Shown here piece after piece: positions 19,403-28,870 of a stretch of DNA of 64,000 bases. The stretch is from assembly GCF_024529955.1 (NCBI RefSeq), contig NZ_AP024854.1, positions 2,046,001 to 2,110,000 of the forward strand, written 5' to 3'. Within the stretch, counting starts at the first letter, position 1. The number at the start of each line of letters is the position of its first letter. Below the pieces are notes generated by a model. It was not told the origin of the DNA and ran no database searches. It saw only the letters and a list, made by a program, of their open reading frames with translations. This DNA comes from Photobacterium toruni. GTDB lineage: Bacteria; Pseudomonadota; Gammaproteobacteria; Enterobacterales; Vibrionaceae. The translations under genes were made by a program, and so were the position numbers.

Positions 19403-20872
19403 TTATGGAAGCTTTACTGCTGATAGGTCTTCTGAAGCTGGGATTTTTTTCATCTCGCCAGCAACGATTTCAGCTAGAGGGCCAAGGATAACTTGTAAGT
19501 TATTTGAACCTAATTTAACTACACCCATCGCACCTAACGCTTTTAATGTCTTTTCATTAGCAAGGCTACTGTCTTTTAGAGTAAGACGTAGACGAGTAAT
19601 ACAAGCATCAATATTTTCTAGGTTACCGTGACCACCAAGTGCTTTTAAGTATTGCTTCGCTAGCTCACCAGTTTCAGCTGAGCCACGAACAGATGAAGTT
19701 TCTTCTTCGTCATCTTCACGACCAGGCGTCTTAAGGTTGAACTTAAGAATAACGGTACGGAAGATAAAGTAGTATAGACCGAAGAATACAACACCTTGAA
19801 GCAACAACATGTACCATTGAACAGCGAGTGGGTTACGGGTTGACAAGAATAAGTCAACTAAACCTGCTGAGAAACCGAAACCTGCAATCCAGTGCATTGA
19901 TGCTGCGATGTATACAGAGATACCCGTCAGTGCTGCGTGGATAACATATAGAGGCGGAGCAAGGAACATGAATGCAAATTCTAGCGGCTCTGTAACACCT
20001 GTAAAGAATGATGCAAAACCAGCAGCGATAAATAGTGAAGCTACACGCTCTTTGTTCTTCGCTTTAGCCGTTTGGTACATAGCAAGTGCTGCACCTGGTA
20101 GACCAAACATCATGATTGGGAAGAAACCAGCCTGGTACATACCAGTAACACCTGGAGTACCTTTACCGCTCAAGAAGTTAGGAATATCGTTAATACCTGC
20201 AACATCAAACCAGAATACTGAGTTCAGTGCATGGTGAAGACCAACAGGAATCAATAAACGGTTAAAGAATGCATAGATACCAGCGCCGGCAGCGCCTAAA
20301 CCTTGGATACTTTCACCAAAGTGTACTAGACCGTTGTAAATTGATGGCCAAACATACATCAGTACGCCTGCGATAACGATACCAGCAACAGAAGTTAAAA
20401 TTGGGATCAAACGCTTACCACTGAAGAATGCTAATGCTTTATGCAATTCTACGTGAGAGAAACGGTTGTAAATTTCTGCTGATACGATACCAACTAGGAT
20501 ACCAACAAATTGGTTATTGATTTTTGCAAATGCTGCAGGAACTGCGTTTGCATCAATACCTTGAATTTGTGCTACTGCGCCAGGTGCAAGTAATGTTGTT
20601 ACAACGAGAAAGCCTACGAAACCAGAAAGTGCAGCCGCACCATCTTTATCTTTAGACATACCGTAAGCAACACCAATAGCGAACAACACTGACATGTTGT
20701 CGATAATTGCTGAGCCAGCCTTGATTAAGAATGCCGCCAACGCAGAGTTTGCACCCCAACCCGTTGGATCAATCCAGTAACCAATACCCATTAAAATTGC
20801 TGCTGCAGGAAGTACTGCAACTGGCACCATTAGTGCTTTACCTACTTTTTGAAAATATCCAAGAATATTCAC
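19403..20872 (-). CDS. nagE: PTS N-acetylglucosamine transporter, EIICB (no EIIA domain)
   Basis: Imports and phosphorylates GlcNAc through the phosphotransferase system. The 489-residue product has an N-terminal IIC membrane domain (MNILGYFQKVGKALMVPVAV, several membrane segments, GVTEPLEFAFMFLAP near residue 295) and a C-terminal IIB domain with the phosphorylated Cys in NIDACITRLRLTLKD near residue 424. E. coli NagE has about 650 residues because it carries a fused IIA domain, which is absent here. A separate IIA, such as EIIA-Glc, would have to supply phosphate (inference). It is divergent from nagB, with a CRP-like and a NagC-like site between them. Confidence 0.95.
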   Translation of the reverse strand: MNILGYFQKVGKALMVPVAVLPAAAILMGIGYWIDPTGWGANSALAAFLIKAGSAIIDNMSVLFAIGVAYGMSKDKDGAAALSGFVGFLVVTTLLAPGAVAQIQGIDANAVPAAFAKINNQFVGILVGIVSAEIYNRFSHVELHKALAFFSGKRLIPILTSVAGIVIAGVLMYVWPSIYNGLVHFGESIQGLGAAGAGIYAFFNRLLIPVGLHHALNSVFWFDVAGINDIPNFLSGKGTPGVTGMYQAGFFPIMMFGLPGAALAMYQTAKAKNKERVASLFIAAGFASFFTGVTEPLEFAFMFLAPPLYVIHAALTGISVYIAASMHWIAGFGFSAGLVDLFLSTRNPLAVQWYMLLLQGVVFFGLYYFIFRTVILKFNLKTPGREDDEEETSSVRGSAETGELAKQYLKALGGHGNLENIDACITRLRLTLKDSSLANEKTLKALGAMGVVKLGSNNLQVILGPLAEIVAGEMKKIPASEDLSAVKLP

Positions 20873-20957
20873 CCTTAGTTCCCCCTATGGTTTTCTTAGA
20901 TGTAATAGTGATAGTTTTTTGTACCATCTCTTTTTTGTCCTTTGCAGTTTATGAATT

Positions 20958-20978
20958 TTATTTCGCTCCGCAAATTAA
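20958..20978. promoter_or_regulatory. Candidate NagC operator
   Basis: TTATTTCGC-TCC-GCAAATTAA is an imperfect palindrome with AT-rich arms and a CG-GC centre, like the operators of NagC/Mlc-type ROK repressors. It lies between the divergent nagE and nagB, where NagC operators are found in E. coli, and nagC itself is nearby. Motif match only. Confidence 0.5.
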
Positions 20979-20990
20979 AACATCATCATT

Positions 20991-21006
20991 TGTGATCTCA
21001 ATCACC
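20991..21006. promoter_or_regulatory. Candidate CRP site
   Basis: TGTGA-TCTCAA-TCACC matches the CRP consensus TGTGA-N6-TCACA at 9 of 10 positions. It lies in the nagE-nagB divergent region, 122 bases before the nagB start and 119 bases before the nagE start, next to the NagC-like palindrome. Confidence 0.65.
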
Positions 21007-21128
21007 GACCGAAGATAGAACTGAGTGATTTTGCTAGCTCGATCATAAAACTTATTTTATCATTCGAAACAAAGGCGATATGCCGCTAAGATTTTTCCTG
21101 TTTTAACTATCTTCAACGAGGTGTCAAC

Positions 21129-21929
21129 GTGAGACTAATCCCGCTTAATAACGCTAAAGATGTTGGTTTATGGTCTGCTCGCTACATTGCTGACCGCATT
21201 AATAAGTTTCAACCAACAGCTGAGCGTCCATTTGTGCTAGGTCTACCTACAGGTGGTACACCACTTGCGACATACCAGCGTTTGATTGAACTATACCAAG
21301 CTGGCGAAGTAAGCTTTAAGAACGTCGTGACTTTCAACATGGATGAATATGTTGGTATGGCGTCTGATCACCCTGAGTCATACCGTAACTTCATGTACAA
21401 CAACTTCTTTAACCATGTTGATATGCAAGAACAAAATATCAACTTGCTTGATGGTAATACCACCGATCACGAAGCTGAGTGTCAACGTTACGAAGACAAA
21501 ATTAAAACCTACGGTCGCATTAACTTATTCATGGGTGGCGTGGGTAATGATGGTCATATTGCATTCAACGAACCAGCATCATCATTGGCTTCTCGTACAC
21601 GTATCAAGACATTAACGCACGAAACACGCATTGCGAATTCTCGTTTCTTTGATGGTGATATTAACCAAGTACCTAAGTACTCATTAACTATTGGTGTGGG
21701 TACACTGTTAGATTCTGAAGAAGTTATGATTCTGATCACAGGTCACAACAAGGCACAAGCATTACAAGCTGCTGTTGAAGGTTGTGTTAACCACCTATGG
21801 ACAGTATCTGCATTGCAGCTTCACCCTAAATCAATGATCATTTGTGATGAACCATCAACTCAAGAGCTTAAAGTAAAAACTGTTAAGTATTTCCAAGAGT
21901 TAGAAGCAGAAAACATCACTCACATCTAA
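21129..21929 (+). CDS. nagB: Glucosamine-6-phosphate deaminase
   Basis: Converts glucosamine 6-phosphate to fructose 6-phosphate and ammonia, the step that brings GlcNAc-derived sugar into glycolysis. The product is 266 residues, the same as E. coli NagB. The start is GTG, nine bases after GAGG. Visible motifs are [18 protein letters not shown], the catalytic Asp region FNMDEYVG near residue 72, the ring-opening [14 protein letters not shown] near residues 136-149, and the allosteric part with [13 protein letters not shown]. It is divergent from nagE and upstream of nagC, without nagA between. Confidence 0.97.
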   Translation: MRLIPLNNAKDVGLWSARYIADRINKFQPTAERPFVLGLPTGGTPLATYQRLIELYQAGEVSFKNVVTFNMDEYVGMASDHPESYRNFMYNNFFNHVDMQEQNINLLDGNTTDHEAECQRYEDKIKTYGRINLFMGGVGNDGHIAFNEPASSLASRTRIKTLTHETRIANSRFFDGDINQVPKYSLTIGVGTLLDSEEVMILITGHNKAQALQAAVEGCVNHLWTVSALQLHPKSMIICDEPSTQELKVKTVKYFQELEAENITHI

Positions 21930-21991
21930 ATAATAACCTCTGTCTTTTTACGAAAAGCCAGCTTTATTGGTAACCGTTTCAAGACATTGAA

Positions 21992-22022
21992 TAAACGCCG
22001 CCTTATTGACGGCGTTTAATTT
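21992..22022 (+). terminator. Terminator of nagB
   Basis: Arms TAAACGCCG and CGGCGTTTA followed by ATTTTC, about 65 bases after the nagB stop. It separates nagB from nagC. Confidence 0.8.
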
Positions 22023-22028
22023 TCATCT

Positions 22029-22298
22029 TTAAAAGATGACATATAAAGCATAATCATCACTATTGACAATACAGTCATAGTTTATAATTTGATACTTAGC
22101 GATACTTTCCTTCTTAATAGCTCTTATTACGTATTTTACGTGACCAACACCACAGCCCCAGCAAGCACCAACAACGATTACTTTATTTTTATTTATAAGA
22201 AAGTATATTACGGTGATAAATAGTGTATTGATAACCGCAATACATAAAATAATTCGACACCAATATTCATCAAATTCAATTAGACCAGTGTCGTACAC
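22029..22298 (-). CDS. Doubtful small membrane protein
   Basis: An 89-codon frame on the minus strand between nagB and nagC, starting with GTG and lacking a clear ribosome binding site. It has one strong hydrophobic segment (residues 16-34) and a Cys/Gly-rich GACWGCGVGH. I recognise no family. It may be chance coding in a 466-base gap where many relatives carry nagA. Only moderate length and the membrane segment speak for it. Confidence 0.25.
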   Translation of the reverse strand: MYDTGLIEFDEYWCRIILCIAVINTLFITVIYFLINKNKVIVVGACWGCGVGHVKYVIRAIKKESIAKYQIINYDCIVNSDDYALYVIF

Positions 22299-22395
22299 AT
22301 TAGGTAGCGCTTTGATAAAAAAGATAATGAAAACAAAAAATTATTATCATTTTAAGGCGATAATTATTAACACTAATTACGAGCAGAATTAAACT

Positions 22396-23610
22396 ATGAC
22401 AGGCGGACAAATTGGTAACGTTGATCTGGTCAAGCAGCTAAATAGTGCTGCTGTATACCGACTTATCGACTTGCAAGGCCCTATCTCTCGCATTCAGGTT
22501 GCTGATATTAGTCACCTCGCTCCTGCAAGTGTCACTAAAATCACGCGCCAACTGCTAGAACGCGGCTTAATAAAAGAAGTTGCTCAGCAGGCTTCAACGG
22601 GAGGAAGAAGAGCGATATCACTGACCACTGAGTCGGTTGATTTCCACTCAATCGCAATACGTATTGGTCGTAATAATATTGAAATAACCCTTTATGACCT
22701 CAGTGGTAAGCATATTACTGGTGCGGCCTACCCCTTTTTATATTCTGACCAAGATGTTCTCGCAGAAGGTCTTATCAAGTGTATTCAAGAGTTTATTGAT
22801 AATAACCAGAACGTAATGAAAGAGCTGGTCGCATTTGGTATTATTTTGCCAGGACTTATTAATCCAGAAAATGGCACTGTAACTTACATGCCAAATATCA
22901 ACGTTCATAACTTTGAACTTGCCAATATCATTCAAGAAACCTTTAACATTATTACTTTTGTTGGTAATGATATCAGGGGCTTAGCGTTAGCTGAACACTT
23001 CTTTGGCGCTAGCCGTGATTGTAACGATTCTATTTTAGTCAGCATGCATAACGGTACTGGTGCAGGTATTATTGTTAATGGCCAAGTCTTTCTCGGACAA
23101 AACCGAAATGTTGGTGAAATTGGTCATATTCAAATCGACCCATTAGGTGATAAATGTCAGTGTGGTAATTTTGGTTGCTTAGAAACTATCGCATCAGATC
23201 CTGCCGTCATTGAGCATGTGCAACAACTACTTAATCAAGGTTATCCAAGCAGCTTACAAGCTCTTGATGAACTAACCATGCCTGCAATTTGTGATGCAGC
23301 CAATAATGGCGATGAACTGGCTACTCAAATTTTACTCAAAGTAGGTCATCACCTCGGCAAAGCATTAGCGATGACAATCAATTTATTCAATCCACAAAAA
23401 ATCATTCTCGCGGGTAATATTACTCAAGCGCAGGCAATTGTGTTACCCGCAATACGTCGTTGTGTTGAAAACCAATCCTTATCCGCATTTAATAGTGACT
23501 TACCGATTGTCGCATCAGAACTCTATAACCAACCCACGATTGGCGCATTTTCGATGATCAAACGAGCTATGCTTAATGGCGTATTATTACAACGATTACT
23601 TGAAGATTAA
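22396..23610 (+). CDS. nagC: N-acetylglucosamine repressor NagC (ROK family)
   Basis: ROK-family repressor whose inducer is GlcNAc 6-phosphate. The 404-residue product follows E. coli NagC (406) closely from QIGNVDLVKQLNSAAVYRL onward. The N-terminal winged helix includes HLAPASVTKITRQLLERGL. The sugar-kinase-like part has NGTGAGIIVNGQVFLG, GEIGHIQ and the zinc motif CQCGNFGCLETIA near residues 253-265. It should control nagE, nagB and probably chb. It has its own 466-base upstream region after the nagB terminator. Confidence 0.96.
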   Translation: MTGGQIGNVDLVKQLNSAAVYRLIDLQGPISRIQVADISHLAPASVTKITRQLLERGLIKEVAQQASTGGRRAISLTTESVDFHSIAIRIGRNNIEITLYDLSGKHITGAAYPFLYSDQDVLAEGLIKCIQEFIDNNQNVMKELVAFGIILPGLINPENGTVTYMPNINVHNFELANIIQETFNIITFVGNDIRGLALAEHFFGASRDCNDSILVSMHNGTGAGIIVNGQVFLGQNRNVGEIGHIQIDPLGDKCQCGNFGCLETIASDPAVIEHVQQLLNQGYPSSLQALDELTMPAICDAANNGDELATQILLKVGHHLGKALAMTINLFNPQKIILAGNITQAQAIVLPAIRRCVENQSLSAFNSDLPIVASELYNQPTIGAFSMIKRAMLNGVLLQRLLED

Positions 23611-23660
23611 TCACCCGTCTGATTTAAATTAGTCTTTAACACTAATAATACCACCATCAT

Positions 23661-23696
23661 AAAAAAGGGGGATTAATCTCAAATGATTAATCCCCC
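23661..23696 (-). terminator. Strong hairpin with a minus-strand T-run
   Basis: Perfect 12-base arms GGGGGATTAATC/GATTAATCCCCC around TCAAAT. The A-run lies on the left, so it reads as a terminator for minus-strand transcripts, although both flanking genes are on the plus strand. It may still act as a weak stop for nagC. Confidence 0.6.
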
Positions 23697-23759
23697 TAAT
23701 GCTATTATTGTTATCAATTATATTCCCCCACTCTATCTTACAAGGATGTAGTCTAAGAT

Positions 23760-25355
23760 ATGGAGCTACTGTATATTAGCGCGGCTTTTCTGGCCGGTTT
23801 CATTGCCCTTCGTTGTAAATTACCCCCGCTAGTTGGCTTTTTAGTCGCTGGCTTTATGCTCAATAGTTTTGGCTTTCAATCGACCCCAGCCTTAACGACC
23901 TTAGCCGATCTTGGCGTAACGTTATTATTATTTACCATCGGGCTAAAACTTGACATAAAAACCTTACTTAACAAGGAAATATGGGGTGGTGCTACCATAC
24001 ACAACCTATTATCAACCACTATTTTCACCCTTTTTCTACTCATACTAAAGCAATTAGGGCTAACCATGTTTGCCGAAATGGCACTCAGTCAATTAGTACT
24101 CATTGGATTTGCATTATCATTTTCTAGTACCGTTTTTGCCGTAAAATTACTTCAAGAAAAAGGGGAATTAAATACCAAATATGGCACGGTCGCGATTGGT
24201 ATTCTGGTTATGCAGGATATTTTCGCCGTGTTATTTCTTACTATTTCTAGTGGGAAGGTACCGGATATTACTGCTATTGGTTTATTTGCTCTGCCCTTAT
24301 TACGCCCATTATTATATAGAATTCTCGACAAAGCAGGCCACGGAGAAATATTAGTTCTTTATGCTGTTATGCTAGCACTTGTTGCAGGAGCTGGCTTATT
24401 TGACATTGTCGGCATGAAGCCTGATTTAGGCGCATTAATATTAGGCATGTTAATGGCAGGGCACCCTAAAGCTTCAGAAATGGCAAAATCCCTGTTTAAT
24501 TTTAAAGAGTTACTGCTCGTCTGTTTCTTTTTAAATATTGGTCTTGCAGAATCTCCAACCTTAAACGGCATGTTGATGGCACTGGTATTAATGCTACTAC
24601 TGCCTATCAAAGGTATCCTTTATTACGCCGTATTCCACTTATGCCGCTACCGAGTTCGCACCTCAATGTTAGCAACCCTAACCTTATTCAATTATAGTGA
24701 ATTTGGACTCATTGTCGGTGGGGTGGCTTATAAAATGGGGCTATTACCGGGCACATTTTTAGTCGCGATGGCAATCGCAGTATCATTATCGTTTTTATTA
24801 GCCGCTCCCCTTAATAGCATAAGCCACAAACTGTATACAGAAGCAGCTAAACGCTTAAAAGAATTTGATCCTGAGCGATTGAATTGTAACGATAAATTAA
24901 TTGATTTTGGTAATGCCACTATTCTTATTCTTGGTATGGGCCGTATCGGTTCAGGCGCTTATGACGAATTAGAAAGTCGATATGGAAAACAAATTATTGG
25001 TGTAGAAAATCGCCGAGAGTCTGTAGAACTTCACCGCCATCAACAGCGTAATGTCATTCATGGTGATGCTACTGATCCCGACTTTTGGGAGCGAGTAATT
25101 AACAATCACCATATTGAACTTATTTTATTAGCTATGCCAAATGGTTCAGCCAATATCTATGCATTAGATCAACTTAAAAATCGGCATTTTCAAGGAAAAA
25201 TTGCAGCTATAGCCAAGTATAGTGATGAAGAAACTCAATTACATCAACAAGGTATTGATGCTGCATTCAATATTTATAATGAAGCAGGCAGCGGTTTTGC
25301 TCGTGATGTTTGTGACCACCTTCAACCACAGATAACCCCTCTGAAACAACATTAA
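23760..25355 (+). CDS. Monovalent cation:proton antiporter, CPA2 family, with TrkA-N domain
   Basis: A 531-residue KefB/YbaL-like transporter that exchanges a monovalent cation, probably K+ or Na+, for protons. The first 370 residues have about 12 membrane segments with LPPLVGFLVAGFML and LADLGVTLLLFTIGLKLD, the GFALSFSSTVFAVKLL helix, and VMQDIFAVLFL. A cytoplasmic RCK/TrkA-N nucleotide-binding domain follows with ILILGMGRIGSGAYDEL near residues 388-402 and GDATDPDFWERV. It occupies the position of ybaL near gsk in E. coli, but the N-terminus differs enough that I do not give that symbol. It ends at a clear terminator. Confidence 0.88.
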   Translation: MELLYISAAFLAGFIALRCKLPPLVGFLVAGFMLNSFGFQSTPALTTLADLGVTLLLFTIGLKLDIKTLLNKEIWGGATIHNLLSTTIFTLFLLILKQLGLTMFAEMALSQLVLIGFALSFSSTVFAVKLLQEKGELNTKYGTVAIGILVMQDIFAVLFLTISSGKVPDITAIGLFALPLLRPLLYRILDKAGHGEILVLYAVMLALVAGAGLFDIVGMKPDLGALILGMLMAGHPKASEMAKSLFNFKELLLVCFFLNIGLAESPTLNGMLMALVLMLLLPIKGILYYAVFHLCRYRVRTSMLATLTLFNYSEFGLIVGGVAYKMGLLPGTFLVAMAIAVSLSFLLAAPLNSISHKLYTEAAKRLKEFDPERLNCNDKLIDFGNATILILGMGRIGSGAYDELESRYGKQIIGVENRRESVELHRHQQRNVIHGDATDPDFWERVINNHHIELILLAMPNGSANIYALDQLKNRHFQGKIAAIAKYSDEETQLHQQGIDAAFNIYNEAGSGFARDVCDHLQPQITPLKQH

Positions 25356-25387
25356 GTTACACTTCAAAAGTTAGATATTTCGCAGTG

Positions 25388-25422
25388 AAAAATAAACAGT
25401 AGCGCTGTTACTGTTTATTTTT
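25388..25422 (+). terminator. Terminator of the CPA2 antiporter gene
   Basis: Arms AAATAAACAGTA/TACTGTTTATTT around GCGCTGT, with T-run TTTTTT. The rest of the 321-base gap before asnB is AT-rich and must hold the asnB promoter, which I could not define. Confidence 0.85.
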
Positions 25423-25676
25423 TCAATTAAAAAACTCCTCATAAATAGAAAATATTCGGAAAAATCCACTTTAAATGAATGATATTCACCGATAGTGGTT
25501 TATTTAAATATTTTACCAATAAAGTATTGTAATTGATTAACGAATGCGTAATTTTAAAAGCCAAGATAAAAACATAAAAAGTATAAACATTAATTACCAT
25601 AATGATAACTTATTAGTTACATGATACATTTTCATCAATTATGGATAATAAATAAAACGTTTGGAGTAATATTATT

Positions 25677-27347
25677 ATGTGTTCAATATTCGGTATTCTT
25701 GACATTAAGAGCGACGCTTCAGTACTTCGTACAACAGCTCTTGAACTATCAAAAAAAATGCGCCACCGCGGTCCTGATTGGTCAGGTATTTATGCTTCAG
25801 ACAACGCAATTCTTGTCCATGAGCGTTTAGCCATCGTTGACCTTAATAGTGGTGAACAACCGTTATATAACACTGATAAAAGCCATGTGCTTGCCGTAAA
25901 TGGAGAGATCTACAACCACAAGGAATTACGTGCAGAATTTGCACCTGACTACCCTTTCCAAACTGAATCTGACTGCGAAATTATTTTAGCGCTTTATAAA
26001 GAGAAAGGTCCTGAGCTATTGGATTACCTTAACGGTATCTTTGCCTTTATTCTTTACGATGAGAAAGAAGACGCTTACTTGATTGGCCGAGACCACATTG
26101 GCATCATTCCGCTTTATCAAGGTTATGACGAGCATGGTAACTTTTATATCGCTTCTGAAATGAAAGCATTGGTTCCCGTCTGTAAAACCATCAGTGAATT
26201 TCCTCCAGGTACTTACCTTTGGAGTAAAAAAGGTGAACCGGTTCGTTACTACAAGCGCGATTGGATGGAATTTGATGCTGTTAAAGAGGCTAAAACAGAC
26301 AAAGTGGCATTAACCGACGCACTTGAAAGTGCCGTTAAACGCCAACTAATGACTGATGTACCTTATGGTGTTTTATTGTCAGGTGGTCTTGATTCATCAG
26401 TTATTTCTGCAATCACTAAGAAATTTGCCGCTAAACGTATTGAAGATGATGAAAAATCACAAGCATGGTGGCCAACACTGCACTCATTTGCGATCGGTCT
26501 TGAAGATGCTCCTGATTTAAAAGCGGCGAAAATTGTAGCAGATGCGATTGGAACCGTTCACCACGAGTTAACTTATACCGTTCAAGAAGGTTTAGATGCT
26601 ATTCGTGATGTTATTTATCATATTGAAACTTATGATGTCACCACCATTCGAGCATCAACACCAATGTACTTAATGTCACGTAAAATCCGTGCTATGGGTA
26701 TTAAAATGGTGCTATCAGGTGAAGGTGCTGATGAAATCTTTGGTGGTTATTTATACTTCCATAAAGCACCTAATGCTAAAGAGTTCCATGAAGAAACCGT
26801 GCGTAAACTATTAGCGCTTAACATGTTTGACTGTGCACGAGCAAACAAATCTATGGCTGCATGGGGTATTGAAGCGCGCGTGCCGTTCTTAGATAAAGAA
26901 TTTTTAGATGTGGCAATGCGTATTAACCCTCAAGATAAAATGTGTGGTAACGGTAAAATGGAAAAACACATTATTCGAGAGTGTTTTGAACATTATCTGC
27001 CTGAATCTGTCGCATGGCGTCAAAAAGAGCAGTTCTCTGATGGCGTAGGCTATAGCTGGATTGATAGCTTAAAAGAAGTTGCAGAAGCAAAAGTCACTGA
27101 TCAGCAATTAGCAACAGCCGCGTTCCGCTTCCCGTATAACACGCCAACAACGAAAGAAGGCTATGTTTACCGTGAAATTTTTGAAGAGCTATTCCCATTA
27201 GAAAGTGCTGCTAAATGTGTTCCTGGTGGCCCTTCTATTGCTTGTTCTAGTGCAAAAGCAATTGAGTGGGATGAGAGCTTCAAAAATGCTGCTGACCCAT
27301 CAGGTCGTGCAATTGCTGCGGTTCATAACCAAGCTTATACCAAATAG
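25677..27347 (+). CDS. asnB: Asparagine synthase (glutamine-hydrolysing)
   Basis: Makes asparagine from aspartate, ATP and glutamine. The 556-residue product (E. coli AsnB 554) begins MCSIFGILDIK, so Cys2 becomes the N-terminal nucleophile of the glutaminase domain. Glutaminase landmarks are MRHRGPDWSG, ERLAIVD and AVNGEIYNH. The synthetase domain carries the PP-loop VLLSGGLDSSVIS near residues 231-243, and LSGEGADEIFGGYLYF follows. The start has GGAG upstream. It is monocistronic with a strong terminator. Confidence 0.97.
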   Translation: MCSIFGILDIKSDASVLRTTALELSKKMRHRGPDWSGIYASDNAILVHERLAIVDLNSGEQPLYNTDKSHVLAVNGEIYNHKELRAEFAPDYPFQTESDCEIILALYKEKGPELLDYLNGIFAFILYDEKEDAYLIGRDHIGIIPLYQGYDEHGNFYIASEMKALVPVCKTISEFPPGTYLWSKKGEPVRYYKRDWMEFDAVKEAKTDKVALTDALESAVKRQLMTDVPYGVLLSGGLDSSVISAITKKFAAKRIEDDEKSQAWWPTLHSFAIGLEDAPDLKAAKIVADAIGTVHHELTYTVQEGLDAIRDVIYHIETYDVTTIRASTPMYLMSRKIRAMGIKMVLSGEGADEIFGGYLYFHKAPNAKEFHEETVRKLLALNMFDCARANKSMAAWGIEARVPFLDKEFLDVAMRINPQDKMCGNGKMEKHIIRECFEHYLPESVAWRQKEQFSDGVGYSWIDSLKEVAEAKVTDQQLATAAFRFPYNTPTTKEGYVYREIFEELFPLESAAKCVPGGPSIACSSAKAIEWDESFKNAADPSGRAIAAVHNQAYTK

Positions 27348-27362
27348 ATAAACTGAAGCCAT

Positions 27363-27396
27363 AAAAAAACCGCCACGAATAATGGCGGTTTTTTTT
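27363..27396. terminator. Bidirectional terminator between asnB and gsk
   Basis: Arms AAAAAACCGCC/GGCGGTTTTTT around ACGAATAAT between two convergent genes. Confidence 0.93.
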
Positions 27397-27414
27397 ATTA
27401 ACGGCAATATGCCA

Positions 27415-28719
27415 TTAACGCTCCCAGTAAGCTTCTTCTAGGCTATCTTCACGCTCAGGTAAGCCGCGAGAAAGACGAGGAGAATACTGAGCTAATACTT
27501 CATAACTCACGCGGTTTGCATATAAACAAACTTGTGAAAATGATGAGTATGTAAGGAAAGAATACTGGTGCTTACTTGAATTTGGCACATTTTCTTTATG
27601 GTAACGGTTAGCAGACATATCGTGTAATAACGCAGATAATGCACCATCACCCGCACCGTTAGTATTTTTAATACGCTCAGGGCCACCCATGTAAGGGGCA
27701 ATATGTGAATAAACCTTAGTTGGGTTTTCGCACGTTGCTTTAATCATCGGACGACTAAATTCAAAACGGTTAAATTCAGCAATTTCGCCAGGTAATAATG
27801 GCAACGCCGTTTCGCGTTTTGCTGAATCTTCAGTGTAACCCGCAGTGTATAGACCAACAGGACCAGCAGTACACAAAACAAGATCAACCCACTCTAGTGT
27901 TTTATCTGCTGCGACTAATGGATCAGACTCACCCGTTAATGCTTCACCTTCGTCTTCATTCATTGCAACCACGGTAACATGATCACGTAGGAAATCACGC
28001 CACCACTGTGGATCATCTTGAATCACGAATTTAGTACCCAGAGTTAATACTACTGGTACATCATATTTCTTAGCGTACTCAATCGCTTTCATTGTTGCTG
28101 CTGGCATCGGATCACCAGGCTTACAACGAACAAGATAAGCTGTCAGTACTAAAGCAGATGCGTTTTCAAATACGCACTCAGGAATACTATCTGGCTTTAG
28201 TTGGTTCATGTTACCTTCGTTAATTGCGAAGGTACGCTCACCATCTTTAGAGATTAGCGCAAAACAACGGCCAATTGGACCATTAACAGGCTGCAGATAA
28301 TTCATATCCATGCGGCTTGAAGTATTACAAAGATAACGGTAAGCATAGCTACCAATTTCAATGTCTTTACTCATTACACCAAGTAATACAGATTTATCAT
28401 CAGCTAATACTGAGTAATTATGTAAAGTATTACCAATAGTACCGCCAGCAAATTCATGAGTGACAAGATTATTTTCTTTTAACTCATTGTAAAGTGCTTC
28501 TGCTTTTTCATCAGTAATAACTAATGAATGGCCTTTACTCAGCTCATAACGTTCCAGAAATTCATCATCAACGTAGGCTTCAATATCAACCAATGTTTGA
28601 TCAATACCCACAACATGAGTACGTGTTAAACGCTTCTCTATCTTCGTTTGACTTAGAAGTGGATCGCGAGCATGTACAGGGAAATAATGCTTAGATTTTC
28701 GTTGGCCTGGAAATTTCAT
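27415..28719 (-). CDS. gsk: Inosine-guanosine kinase
   Basis: PfkB-family kinase that phosphorylates guanosine and inosine in purine salvage. The 434-residue product equals the E. coli Gsk length and begins MKFPGQRKSKHYFPVHARDP. The family GIDQTLVDIEAYVDDEFLE is near residue 39, the N-terminal PfkB region has FAGGTIGNTLHNYSVL, and the catalytic region has NTNGAGDGALSALLHDM near residue 353. It lies 151 bases downstream of hemH on the same strand, as in the enterobacterial adk-hemH-gsk order (without aes). Confidence 0.95.
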   Translation of the reverse strand: MKFPGQRKSKHYFPVHARDPLLSQTKIEKRLTRTHVVGIDQTLVDIEAYVDDEFLERYELSKGHSLVITDEKAEALYNELKENNLVTHEFAGGTIGNTLHNYSVLADDKSVLLGVMSKDIEIGSYAYRYLCNTSSRMDMNYLQPVNGPIGRCFALISKDGERTFAINEGNMNQLKPDSIPECVFENASALVLTAYLVRCKPGDPMPAATMKAIEYAKKYDVPVVLTLGTKFVIQDDPQWWRDFLRDHVTVVAMNEDEGEALTGESDPLVAADKTLEWVDLVLCTAGPVGLYTAGYTEDSAKRETALPLLPGEIAEFNRFEFSRPMIKATCENPTKVYSHIAPYMGGPERIKNTNGAGDGALSALLHDMSANRYHKENVPNSSKHQYSFLTYSSFSQVCLYANRVSYEVLAQYSPRLSRGLPEREDSLEEAYWER

Positions 28720-28870
28720 GTCAATGGGCTGTCAAGTTGTAAATTTTGCGAATTCTATCACAGAATTTGGCACATAAAAGCAAAAGCTATCATTGGTTTT
28801 AAGAATAATAGCCACAAACACCAACGCAATCGTTACCGTAAAGGAAATAGTTTTCCTGTTACTATCGCTA

